Positions 34,656-43,107 of a stretch of 47,831 bases of DNA are shown piece by piece. Below the pieces are notes generated by a model, which saw nothing but the letters and a program-made list of their open reading frames with translations, made no database searches and was not told where the DNA came from. Where the stretch lies: IMG/VR virus record IMGVR_UViG_3300042868_000789, positions 1 to 47,831 of that record; one strand, 5' to 3'. A program made the translations under genes and the position numbers. The stretch is from a virus. Position 1 is the first letter of the stretch. Each line of letters begins with the position of its first letter.

Positions 34656-37600
34656 TCATTGGTTGTTAAATTCGCTTGTATTTTGAGTTTCATTTTTACT
34701 ATTTGTAGGTTTAAACAATGTAGACACTACTTTATTTCTTATTATTCCAAGGCCGTCGACTAATGATTTTACAATCGACCCTGGCGCAGTTGGATTGGCA
34801 GTTGCTGATCCCGAATCTCCGCTATCGTTGGCTAGATCAGATCTATTAAAGGCTGCTACTCGCTGATTAGGTGCGCTGTCTCCAGGTGGTGAACCAGCGG
34901 CGGGTCCTTCAATTGCAGGAGTACGATCATTAGCATCGTTTTGTGCGGCACCTGAAAATGCTACACCTGCGGTATTATCTACTACAAAATCGCCAGGTGT
35001 TTGTCCAGTTACTGGCACAGGTTTATTTGTGCTTTCAGCAGTTTGATTACGTCGGCGTTGTAATGATAACTCTTGAGTAAATTTGCCGTTTTGAAATCGA
35101 TGTCTTGCTTCAAGGACTCTATACAGGCCACTAAAATGTCTAACTATTTGTGTATCTCCAAAATCCATCAACCCTGTAGAACTATTGTAGTCTATTGGTG
35201 TTCTAAAAGTAATTGCTATGTCTACTTCTCCGCTTTGATAATCCATGGCCAGATCTTTTGTGACATTAAATGACCCCGATCCGGTATTGCTAAAATTACC
35301 CAAGCCACTATCGGCAAGGAAATACGGGTCGCCCATTATTGTAAAATTAGGAATATTTACTAGATCTGTTTCACTGTCATTCAATGCTCGTTGGAAGGCT
35401 TCGGCAACCCGTGTTCTTTGATCTGCATAGTTAGTGCCACCATTGTTATTACTTTCAGGTGTTGGCGGATTAGATGTCATTTTTGGACCATTGCTTTCGC
35501 CCCAGTAAGAACTATTATCCGCGGCAATTTTGGCTGTGGGCGAATCAGGTGTGGCAGCGTTTCTGCCGTTGTCTGTTAATGCCGCATCATCTAAGTTGGA
35601 ACCTTTGGCCACAGAGTTAAACATTGCTTGTGGGAATTCAATATTAAAACCTAAAACTTCTGTGTTTTTTCCTGTGTAAAGATAGTCATATACCTTGGCA
35701 ACTTCTGTTGACAATTCAGCAAGTCCAGCAGGAGCCGCTTGGTTCGCAGTATTTCTTTCACTGTGTACAAAGTAAGGAACAACTTTAAAAACTAACAATT
35801 TAGGTACGGTGTTATCTCCAATGTTGCCTTCTTTAGGTTGTTGAAAATGCACTTCTGATTCTATTCTAAACCAAGATATCATTCCCTTTGGGTCTACTTT
35901 TTGTGCGTCTAATCCTGCTCTGCAATATTTGCTATGTAGCAGTATGCTGGAAATAGCATTAACAATACTAGTACCTTGACTATATGTAAACTGTCTTTTG
36001 CTTTTATCGTAGGTAACTCTCTTTCTAGATATAGGATTTGCTGGATCTAGTTGAATATCATTTTGATTGTTAGATCCACTTTCTGCAGACATAGTAGAAT
36101 CGAACTGTAAAACACTTTTACCAATAGCGTTTAAATCATCACTGTCTTGTATTAAGTTGGCTGCAGAAAATTTTCTACTTACTTTTGGTACGAATGATTC
36201 TGCGGAGTTAGGATTTATTTTTGCTACTTCGGGGCTAACTCCCGGCGCTTGCGAACTTAGCCCTGAAGCATCATATCGTGTACCGTCTTCAGGGTTTACC
36301 TTAATAGTACTAATAGTGCCGTCTTCGGCACGAAGTTCTAATCCTATGTTATTTCCTTCTTGATTAGTTCCTTGTAATTCAGATACGTCTTGTGTTTTAG
36401 GAAAAATTATTATTACTTCGTCGAAGGCAGTGGAGGCTGGATTTTTAGATGCATATTCTTGCAGTCTTTTATTAACAATAGTCTGCAAACTGCGCTCGCC
36501 CGATTGCAACGCTTCTTGAACTGTCGATCCTTCAACAGAAATGTCATGTTCAAATAATTTAAAATTATTTAAGAAAACCGTTTCGTTGCTGGGACGGGCC
36601 GTTACTCTATAAACAGATCCGCCGCCAGTTGCGGTCATTGCCATAGTTGTAAACGCGAGTGGAATATGGCGGGTGGTGTTTGGTATTCTTGTAGGGGTTC
36701 CGTCGGCGTCATAGCCTATAAATTCAAAAGTTAATAAAAATGTTGTATCACCTAAATAACTGGACCACCCTTGGCTTTGGGCTGCGTTCTGGCAGACCTG
36801 CATAAACAGTCCCATGCTATAAGGTTCAAGAACATCAAAACTTATAGTATAAGCATTTGATGCTTGTGTTTCACGGTTATACGTTATCTGTGAATTTATT
36901 TCAACGTTGTTGATGCCAAAGTCATATTTTCCTGTTGGATTTTCTTTTGTCGTTATTGCCGTCTGGCCTGCTAGATCTCCGGCTCCTGAACTACGTAAAA
37001 CTACAGTTCCAATGTTTCCGTTTTTATAAGACTGTTTAGGATTACTATGCATGGTGCGGCTGATGCAACTCAGTGTTATGATGGCATTATGACTGGAAAA
37101 TGATGACAACACATTAGGGAATGGCAGAGGGATCGGTGGTTTCTTTTTAGCCGTGGCACCTATGTAAACTGTGTTGCCAATTCTAGTTTCCTGTAACGAT
37201 CTGTTAGTGCCATTCAATACTTTTGGATCTGTTGGAGGTTTATCTTCTGCAGGCTTGCCGTTTTGTTGGGCTGCATTTCCTGAAGGTGGTGGTGCTTTTC
37301 CGTTAACAGCGGCTTGGGCTCCGGTTAGATATGTAGATACTCGAGTGCCTGCGCCATCTGCTTTAGTTGGATCTGCTAAAAATTCTTTGTATCCTTTTAC
37401 GCCTGCGGCATGAGATGCGGCAAGGATTCCTGCTACTTGATCTGGAGGAGTATTTGGTGTTATCAGACCTTCAGCCACCAGTTGTTGGTAGTTTTTTTGC
37501 GTACCTTTATCGAATGCTTGATCCTGAATTTTTGGACTTGCTAAAAAGTTTTTTACACTACCTGGAGGGTTATTCCAGTTATTATCGTTGTCCATCAAGG

Positions 37601-37880
37601 CTTTGTGATTGGCGGCTTTTTCAATCGGATTGCTGCCTAACTTACGATAATCTGTTTCTATACCTGATTTGATCAACCCTTGACCTTGTGCATATTCGGC
37701 ACCTATTTGATATGCACCTCTGTAGCCAGCGTCAACATTCCTAGCAATGACATTACCTGCTTTGTCTTTTAAATTAACATTCTGAAGACTAGCATAATTG
37801 CCGCCGCTTTCTTTTGTTTTTATAAAATTACGAAACTTTTCGTAATTCTCGGCTCCCATAGCCTGTTGTGCTGTGGCCAT
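34656..37880 (-). CDS. large baseplate-hub protein with N-terminal muralytic-like domain
   Basis: A 1074-aa protein directly upstream of the spike gene. Residues 1-170 look like a lytic-transglycosylase/lysozyme-like fold: catalytic-type E24 in KESGGNY, the GAYQIG block at 55-60 and a helical AAGILAASHAAGVKGYKEFL block near 150. The rest is beta-rich with a Pro/Asn-rich linker around 190-215 and blocks such as NAYTISFDVLEPYSMGLFMQVCQNAAQ and GLYRVLEARHRFQNGKFTQEL, the last being typical of hub proteins. It probably forms the hub socket for the spike (T4 gp27 position) while carrying the cell-wall-degrading activity that T4 places in gp5. Its fold is not certain beyond the N-terminus. Confidence 0.72.
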   Translation of the reverse strand: MATAQQAMGAENYEKFRNFIKTKESGGNYASLQNVNLKDKAGNVIARNVDAGYRGAYQIGAEYAQGQGLIKSGIETDYRKLGSNPIEKAANHKALMDNDNNWNNPPGSVKNFLASPKIQDQAFDKGTQKNYQQLVAEGLITPNTPPDQVAGILAASHAAGVKGYKEFLADPTKADGAGTRVSTYLTGAQAAVNGKAPPPSGNAAQQNGKPAEDKPPTDPKVLNGTNRSLQETRIGNTVYIGATAKKKPPIPLPFPNVLSSFSSHNAIITLSCISRTMHSNPKQSYKNGNIGTVVLRSSGAGDLAGQTAITTKENPTGKYDFGINNVEINSQITYNRETQASNAYTISFDVLEPYSMGLFMQVCQNAAQSQGWSSYLGDTTFLLTFEFIGYDADGTPTRIPNTTRHIPLAFTTMAMTATGGGSVYRVTARPSNETVFLNNFKLFEHDISVEGSTVQEALQSGERSLQTIVNKRLQEYASKNPASTAFDEVIIIFPKTQDVSELQGTNQEGNNIGLELRAEDGTISTIKVNPEDGTRYDASGLSSQAPGVSPEVAKINPNSAESFVPKVSRKFSAANLIQDSDDLNAIGKSVLQFDSTMSAESGSNNQNDIQLDPANPISRKRVTYDKSKRQFTYSQGTSIVNAISSILLHSKYCRAGLDAQKVDPKGMISWFRIESEVHFQQPKEGNIGDNTVPKLLVFKVVPYFVHSERNTANQAAPAGLAELSTEVAKVYDYLYTGKNTEVLGFNIEFPQAMFNSVAKGSNLDDAALTDNGRNAATPDSPTAKIAADNSSYWGESNGPKMTSNPPTPESNNNGGTNYADQRTRVAEAFQRALNDSETDLVNIPNFTIMGDPYFLADSGLGNFSNTGSGSFNVTKDLAMDYQSGEVDIAITFRTPIDYNSSTGLMDFGDTQIVRHFSGLYRVLEARHRFQNGKFTQELSLQRRRNQTAESTNKPVPVTGQTPGDFVVDNTAGVAFSGAAQNDANDRTPAIEGPAAGSPPGDSAPNQRVAAFNRSDLANDSGDSGSATANPTAPGSIVKSLVDGLGIIRNKVVSTLFKPTNSKNETQNTSEFNNQ

Positions 37881-37883
37881 TTG

Positions 37884-38186
37884 TTACAATCCTAACAATT
37901 TAAATAGTCCGCTTTTTTTAGGAAGAAATATTTCTATGCCCGATCTAAAATCAAAAATAGGATCTCTAATTTCGTCCATGTTTCGCTGTGCAAACACCCA
38001 CCATAACTTTGGAGTGCCGTAGAGATAATTGGCCAATAAATCTGGTCTGTAATTAAACTGAGGTTCGATCACATAAAGGATATCATCGTCCTGTGCGGCC
38101 ACAGGTCTAATATTAAAATATCCTAATAAACTTGGACTTAGATTAGTCTTGGCCCATGGACTAGTGTTAGGGTATTGTGCAGACAT
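37884..38186 (-). CDS. 53: baseplate wedge gp53-like
   Basis: A 100-aa protein with the gp53 signature: PQFNYRPDLLANYLYGTPKLWWVFAQRN, then IRDPIFDFRSGIEIFLP. The second half is LysM-like (typical of phage wedge proteins). T4 gp53 is about 196 aa; this shorter form is like those of marine T4-like phages. gp53 locks adjacent wedges together in the baseplate. Start and upstream stop overlap by one base (TAATG); 3 nt separate it from the following large hub gene. Confidence 0.85.
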   Translation of the reverse strand: MSAQYPNTSPWAKTNLSPSLLGYFNIRPVAAQDDDILYVIEPQFNYRPDLLANYLYGTPKLWWVFAQRNMDEIRDPIFDFRSGIEIFLPKKSGLFKLLGL

Positions 38187-39055
38187 TAGATGAATCCTTT
38201 TCCATCAGTTGGATTTAGGTATTTTCCACCAGCAAAATCACTTAAATTAAACTTTCTAACAGATTCCCTGCTGTACATAGGCAACAACGTCACTGTAAAA
38301 ACACTTTTTACAGGAACATAACCTACCCCAGTGCCTGATTTTAACTCGGTTGGTACTAGAAAACTAGTAGGAATATAATCGACGTCCTTGGGCATTTCCA
38401 CTGAAAACTGTGTAACTGCTACTGGTACTTGATTAAAAACAAAGTCCCCGTAACCGCTTAACTTAATGATCGGAGGGGGTGACCCTGAATACGCACCTTC
38501 ACCAAAAAACATTTTAGTCATAGTTCTAAAAAAATGTACACCAGCGATCCAGTATGCCGCATCAAAAGAAGTTTCACAGTAAAAATCTCCTACAATGGTA
38601 ATTTTATCTAGTTTACTGTTTTCATAGGCTGCAAACGGATAATTATTATGTATAGGATCCATTGAAGAATAGTTTGCTGAATGTGTTAAAGTTACTGAAG
38701 GTGTATAAGGAAAAATAAAGCCGTTACTGTTTATAAGCGGACCTAATATAGGACCTTGGTAAGTTCCATAACTTTGTCCACCTAGTTGAAGATCAAATAA
38801 ACTGTCTATTGGGGGTAAACTTAATCGTACCCGCCAGTCTTTAGGACCATTTGATACAAATTTGGCTTGACCTTGACCGTAGACACCGTCTCCTTCTGCA
38901 CCTGGAGCCACTGTGCTACTGCCTGGGGCGCCAAATAACTTTCTGGCTCCTTGTACAAGTCCTACCCCCGACTTAACAAGACCGCCCAGGTTGCCGCCGA
39001 TGCTGGTACCGAAATTATCAGCACCTTCTAAAAATTTATTAATACCCTGTGTCAT
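38186..39055 (-). CDS. baseplate/tail-tube-associated structural protein
   Basis: A 289-aa protein. The N-terminal 60 residues are Gly-rich and probably flexible. Then come FPYTPSVTLTHSANYSSMDPIHNNYPFAAYENSKLDKITIVGDFYCE and AYWIAGVHFFRTMTKMFFG, a block pattern found in uncharacterised structural proteins next to gp53 in marine T4-like phages. It could be a tail-tube terminator/initiator (T4 gp48/gp54 analogue), but I cannot confirm that. Its ATG has GGAGA upstream and a late motif 23-30 nt before it. It is the first gene of the long leftward baseplate transcript. Confidence 0.68.
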   Translation of the reverse strand: MTQGINKFLEGADNFGTSIGGNLGGLVKSGVGLVQGARKLFGAPGSSTVAPGAEGDGVYGQGQAKFVSNGPKDWRVRLSLPPIDSLFDLQLGGQSYGTYQGPILGPLINSNGFIFPYTPSVTLTHSANYSSMDPIHNNYPFAAYENSKLDKITIVGDFYCETSFDAAYWIAGVHFFRTMTKMFFGEGAYSGSPPPIIKLSGYGDFVFNQVPVAVTQFSVEMPKDVDYIPTSFLVPTELKSGTGVGYVPVKSVFTVTLLPMYSRESVRKFNLSDFAGGKYLNPTDGKGFI

Positions 39056-39077
39056 GTTTGGCTATCTCCGTTACATA

Positions 39078-39085
39078 TATTTATT
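39078..39085 (-). promoter_or_regulatory. T4-late-like promoter (AATAAATA) for the baseplate operon
   Basis: The minus strand reads GTCAATAAATATATG followed by the GGAGA ribosome site of the 289-aa gene. It overlaps the -35 element of the divergent early promoter for gene 55 by two bases. Confidence 0.65.
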
Positions 39086-39112
39086 GACTTTATTATCTAC
39101 TGAGTTTATTAT
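39084..39112 (+). promoter_or_regulatory. sigma70-like promoter for gene 55
   Basis: TTGACT (39084-39089) and TATTAT (39107-39112) with 17-nt spacing, one mismatch to consensus in each hexamer. The predicted start near 39119 puts AGAGGAG (39118-39124) at the 5' end of the message, with the ATG at 39138. Confidence 0.75.
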
Positions 39113-39137
39113 AGCATAGAGGAGTTCCACAATAAAA

Positions 39138-39980
39138 ATGAAAAAAGTTAACTACTTAAACAACAAAGATTTATTGGCAGAAATACACAAAAGTAAAAAT
39201 TCGTATTCAAGTTTTACTAAACAAGAATACCATCAATACGATTTAATCTTGCCAAGTATTGAAAAAATCAACATACGCACAGTGGCAGAAGCCAAACGTG
39301 TTCGAGCAAAGCGTTTGTCCCAGCAGGCCTTTGAAGCAGCCAAGGCTGTTGACCCAAAGGTCAAACTTGCAGAGTTCGAAGTCGATTATAAAAAGATCGA
39401 GAAAACAGATGTAGTTTTTAGGATCATGACCTACGAGCATATTCCTGACGAACCAGGAAGAAAAAAGAGTGTTAAAAGTGCGGCAGATGCCAAGGCAAAG
39501 GTAAACTTTCCGGCATTCCAACATTGGAAGTTTGACGAAAACGATAACTTAGAATGTGTAGGTAAAAGTCACTGGACAGGTGGTGTAAAAACTGGTAAGT
39601 TCAGCAAAGAGCACGGACAGATCACCAACACGTTGGCCCGTATGTATATTAAACTTTGTGAACGTTACGCTACTCGAGGCAACGTCCGCGGATATACTTA
39701 CAATGAAGAAATGAAAGGTCAGGCAATTCTTCAACTTACACAAATTGGATTACAATTCGATGAGTCAAAAAGTGATAACCCGTTTGCATATTTTACCGCC
39801 GCAGTTACTAACTCGTTCGTGCGTGTCATCAATATTGAAAAGAAAATGCAAAACATCCGAGACGACATCCTTGAAATGAACGGCATGAACCCTAGTAATA
39901 CTAGAATGGTTAACCACGAATATTCAAATGCTATGAAACGAGAAGTCGATGCTTCAGTCGAAACACCCGCTGAGGATTGA
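39138..39980 (+). CDS. 55: late-transcription sigma factor gp55-like, with long insertion
   Basis: A 280-aa protein against 185 aa in T4. The N-terminus (VNYLNNKDLLAEI) matches T4 gp55's YNYVNNKELLQAI. The C-terminal half (ITNTLARMYIKLCERYATRGNVRGYTYNEEM, then LQFDESKSDNPFAYFTAAVTNSFVRVINIEKK) matches the gp55 sigma2-like region that recognises late -10 elements. Between them are about 110 extra residues (roughly 28-138), Lys-rich with a WKFDENDN...GKSHWTGG segment. T4 gp55 ends with a hydrophobic clamp-binding tail; this one ends in ETPAED with no obvious such tail. It would direct host polymerase to the ATAAATA promoters found in this window. Strong ribosome site AGAGGAG. Confidence 0.9.
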   Translation: MKKVNYLNNKDLLAEIHKSKNSYSSFTKQEYHQYDLILPSIEKINIRTVAEAKRVRAKRLSQQAFEAAKAVDPKVKLAEFEVDYKKIEKTDVVFRIMTYEHIPDEPGRKKSVKSAADAKAKVNFPAFQHWKFDENDNLECVGKSHWTGGVKTGKFSKEHGQITNTLARMYIKLCERYATRGNVRGYTYNEEMKGQAILQLTQIGLQFDESKSDNPFAYFTAAVTNSFVRVINIEKKMQNIRDDILEMNGMNPSNTRMVNHEYSNAMKREVDASVETPAED

Positions 39981-40005
39981 CATTACTTTAAATTTTTGCT
40001 ACACT
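39977..40005 (+). promoter_or_regulatory. sigma70-like promoter for gene 47
   Basis: TTGACA (39977-39982), 17-nt spacer, TACACT (40000-40005), with an extended -10 TG at 39997-39998. It overlaps the stop of gene 55. The predicted start (about 40012) is only a few bases before the ATG at 40016, so the message would be almost leaderless; this is the weak point. Confidence 0.6.
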
Positions 40006-40015
40006 ACTAGGACTT

Positions 40016-41020
40016 ATGTTTAAAAAAATTGCTGCCTTTACAGATATCCATTTTGGGTTAAAATCAAATAGTTCCACACATAATCAAGACTGCGAAGATT
40101 TTGTAGACTGGTTCATTGCTGAAGCAAAGAAAGATGGCTGTGACACTGGCATCTTCCTAGGCGATTGGCATCATAATCGTAACAGTCTCAACATGCTAAC
40201 TATGGTTTCCAGTGTTAAAGCATTGGAAAAACTAGGCAAAGCCTTTGATCAGTTCTATTTCTTTCCAGGTAATCACGACTTGTATTACAAAGACAAGCGT
40301 GATGTACATTCGGTAGACTGGGGACGTCACATTCCCGGAGTTACCATTGTAAATGAGATTACCACCATAGGAGATACAACTATGGTGCCTTGGTTAATAG
40401 GCGAAGAATGGAAAAAGATGGAGAAGTTAAAGAGTCGATATGTTTTTGGACACTTTGAACTTCCATTGTTTATGATGAACGCCATGGTACAGATGCCAGA
40501 TCACGGCGAACTACAGGCCAGTAACTTTAAAAATCCCGAGTATGTATTCAGCGGACACTTTCACAAACGTCAAGCCAAGCAGAACATTGTTTACATTGGT
40601 AATGCATTTCCACATAACTATGCAGATGCATGGGACGATGACCGTGGTATGATGATTTTAGAACACGGTGGAAAGCCGCAGTATAAAGTTTGGCCCGATG
40701 CACCTAAGTTTAAAACTGTCAAACTGAGTCAACTAATCGACGAAGGCGATGACCTTATCAAAAGCAAAACTTATCTAAGAGTAGGCATCGACATTGACAT
40801 CAGTTACGAAGAAGCCAGTTACATCAAAGAAACATTTTTAGCAAACGGTGATCTGCGTGAACTTACACTTATTCCTGAAAAGAAGGAAGTGGAAATCAAC
40901 AACGACATCGATGTTGAACATTTTGAAAGTGTGGATCAAATTGTCAGCAATCAAATCGCCAACATTCAAAGCGACAACTACGATTCCAAAGTGTTGCTTG
41001 CAATCTATAATAACCTATAA
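40016..41020 (+). CDS. 47: recombination nuclease subunit gp47 (Mre11/SbcD-like)
   Basis: A 334-aa calcineurin-like phosphoesterase. Metal-binding motifs are in order: D10-x-H12 (FTDIHFG), GD at 49-50 (FLGDWHHN), GNHD at 85-88, VFGHFE (near 140) and SGHFHKRQ (near 180). T4 gp47 (339 aa) has the same layout. With gp46 it resects DNA ends for recombination-dependent replication and degrades host DNA. The frame ends 3 nt before gene 46, consistent with a stoichiometric complex. AGGA lies just upstream of the ATG. Confidence 0.96.
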   Translation: MFKKIAAFTDIHFGLKSNSSTHNQDCEDFVDWFIAEAKKDGCDTGIFLGDWHHNRNSLNMLTMVSSVKALEKLGKAFDQFYFFPGNHDLYYKDKRDVHSVDWGRHIPGVTIVNEITTIGDTTMVPWLIGEEWKKMEKLKSRYVFGHFELPLFMMNAMVQMPDHGELQASNFKNPEYVFSGHFHKRQAKQNIVYIGNAFPHNYADAWDDDRGMMILEHGGKPQYKVWPDAPKFKTVKLSQLIDEGDDLIKSKTYLRVGIDIDISYEEASYIKETFLANGDLRELTLIPEKKEVEINNDIDVEHFESVDQIVSNQIANIQSDNYDSKVLLAIYNNL

Positions 41021-41023
41021 CAG

Positions 41024-42805
41024 ATGATAAAATTAAAAGATTTAACTGTAAAAAACTTCATGAGTGTGGGAAATGCCACACAAGCGGTTAATTTCTGCAC
41101 AGAGCAGTTGACGTTAGTGCTGGGTGAGAATCTAGACCAGGGCGGAGATGACAGCGGAAGTCGTAACGGCACTGGCAAGACCACTATTGTCAATGCGCTG
41201 AGTTATGCATTGTTTGGCCAAGCACTTACAAACATTAAAAAAGACAATTTGATCAATAAGATCAACGGTAAAAACATGTTGGTCACTGTTGAATTTGAAA
41301 AAGATGGAAAACTTTATCGCATCGAACGTGGACGTAAGCCAAATGTGCTTAAATTCTATATCGACGATCAAGTAATTGACGATCAAGATGTCGACGATGA
41401 AGGACAGGGCGATAGTAGAGAAACACAAAAAGACATCGACGAACTGTTTGGTATGAGTCACGACATGTTCAAACACATTGTTGCCTTAAACACCTATACT
41501 GAACCGTTTCTTTCAATGAAGGCCAATGACCAACGTGCCATCATTGAACAACTACTAGGCATTACTCTGCTCAGTGAAAAAGCAGAAATGCTCAAGGAAC
41601 AGATTAGAATCAGCAAAGACGACATTCTACAAGAAAGTGCTAAAATCGATGCTGTAAAGAAAAGCAATGATAGAATTCAGGAAAGTATCAACAGTTTAAA
41701 GTTGAAGCAAAGTGCATGGCAGAAAAATAAAGAAACAGATATTACAAAAATTCAAAAAGCCATCGACGAACTTGCTGGTGTAGACATTGAGCATGAAATT
41801 AATCAACATGCTCTTTTAAAAACCTATGACGACCACGCGGCTAAAATTAAAAGTCTTAACAAAGAACGTGCTACTTTAGAAACTGCGCTGATGCAGGCAG
41901 ATAAGACTGTTAAAAAATATGAAAAAGAAATTACAAAATTAGCAGATAACAAATGCCCTGCCTGTGAGCAAGACCTGCACGACCACAAGCATGAAGAAAT
42001 GATTAAGTCTGCTGAAAAGAATTTACTTGAAGCAGATATATACATGTCCGATGTTGCTGGAAAATTAGAAGTTGTAATAAAAGAACTGGATGGTATTGGA
42101 GATATCAACGGGCGCCCTGTGTCTTTCTATGACACATTGGACGAAGCATACAACCATCGCAGTAATTTAGAAAATCTAGGTACTCAGTTAGAAAATAAAC
42201 GCAATGAACTTGATACCTATCAAGAACAAATAGAAGATTTAGAGAATACTGCACTGCAAGATGTTTCGTGGGACTCCGTTAATAGTTTAACTTTGATGAA
42301 AGACCATCAAGAATTTTTATTAAAACTGTTGACTAACAAAGATTCGTTTATTCGTAAGAAAATCATTGATCAGAATCTTGCTTATCTTAACAACAGATTA
42401 ACCTACTATCTTGACAAGGTCGGTCTTCCGCACAGCGTAGTATTCCAAAACGACTTGAGTGTTGAAATTACACAGTTGGGCCAGGATCTAGACTTTGATA
42501 ATTTGAGTCGTGGTGAACGTAATAGACTAATACTTGGATTGTCATGGAGTTTCCGTGATGTATGGGAAAGTTTATATCAAAATATTAACTTGTTATTCAT
42601 TGACGAACTTATCGACAGTGGAATGGATGCTGCCGGTGTTGAAGGCAGTCTAGGTATATTGAAAAAGATGGGTCGTGAACGACATAAAAACATTTACTTG
42701 ATCAGTCACAGAGATGAATTGATTGGTAGAGTAAACAATGTATTAAGAGTTATTAAAGAAAACGGTTTTACTAGTTATAGCAACGACATAGAAATTCATG
42801 AGTGA
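41024..42805 (+). CDS. 46: recombination nuclease subunit gp46 (Rad50/SbcC-like)
   Basis: A 593-aa SMC-like ATPase. The Walker A loop is extended (GENLDQGG...RNGTGKTT, residues 34-54). Long coiled-coil arms flank a zinc hook C311-P-A-C314. The ABC signature reads LSRGERNRL (near 495), Walker B is LLFIDELID (near 522), and the His switch lies in YLISHRDE. T4 gp46 is 560 aa. The complex with gp47 processes double-strand ends for recombination-primed replication. The start has no strong ribosome site and probably depends on translation of 47. Its last 8 nt overlap the next gene. Confidence 0.96.
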   Translation: MIKLKDLTVKNFMSVGNATQAVNFCTEQLTLVLGENLDQGGDDSGSRNGTGKTTIVNALSYALFGQALTNIKKDNLINKINGKNMLVTVEFEKDGKLYRIERGRKPNVLKFYIDDQVIDDQDVDDEGQGDSRETQKDIDELFGMSHDMFKHIVALNTYTEPFLSMKANDQRAIIEQLLGITLLSEKAEMLKEQIRISKDDILQESAKIDAVKKSNDRIQESINSLKLKQSAWQKNKETDITKIQKAIDELAGVDIEHEINQHALLKTYDDHAAKIKSLNKERATLETALMQADKTVKKYEKEITKLADNKCPACEQDLHDHKHEEMIKSAEKNLLEADIYMSDVAGKLEVVIKELDGIGDINGRPVSFYDTLDEAYNHRSNLENLGTQLENKRNELDTYQEQIEDLENTALQDVSWDSVNSLTLMKDHQEFLLKLLTNKDSFIRKKIIDQNLAYLNNRLTYYLDKVGLPHSVVFQNDLSVEITQLGQDLDFDNLSRGERNRLILGLSWSFRDVWESLYQNINLLFIDELIDSGMDAAGVEGSLGILKKMGRERHKNIYLISHRDELIGRVNNVLRVIKENGFTSYSNDIEIHE

Positions 42806-43103
42806 CGAAATAGAAGATAGTTTGCATGACAAAATTGTCAAGGCATTTATTAGATACTGTACAGCCAACGAGAAATTTGAAAACTTTGGATATATTCAAA
42901 GTGCCAGAGATGCTCGTGCGGCTCTCAACGACATTTCACCACTAATTAAACACAGGCGCAGAGAAATACAAGAAACAAGAATTAAAATGCACGGGAATCC
43001 TATGTTGGGTATTGAGCCCACAGAACCCAGCGAACGCAGGCAACGAAAAATAGACAGGCAACGCCAAAAAGAACAGGCTAAGGACGACACAAACACTAAT
43101 TAA
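42798..43103 (+). CDS. small charged unknown protein downstream of 46
   Basis: A 101-aa protein, helical in the first 60 residues (DKIVKAFIRYCTANEKFENFG, AARAALNDISPLIKHRRREIQE) with a very basic, Arg/Gln/Glu-rich C-terminal tail (RRQRKIDRQRQKEQAKDD). I do not recognise a family. The basic tail suggests nucleic-acid or protein binding. The start overlaps gene 46 by 8 nt, so the two are translationally coupled; a role alongside the nuclease complex is only inferred from this. Confidence 0.75.
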   Translation: MSDEIEDSLHDKIVKAFIRYCTANEKFENFGYIQSARDARAALNDISPLIKHRRREIQETRIKMHGNPMLGIEPTEPSERRQRKIDRQRQKEQAKDDTNTN

Positions 43104-43107
43104 CATT

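Noticed and set aside
39970-39976. CTGAGGA, a hammerhead-ribozyme core heptamer
   Set aside because: It lies at the 3' end of gene 55 and is not followed by the required helix and GAAA segment.
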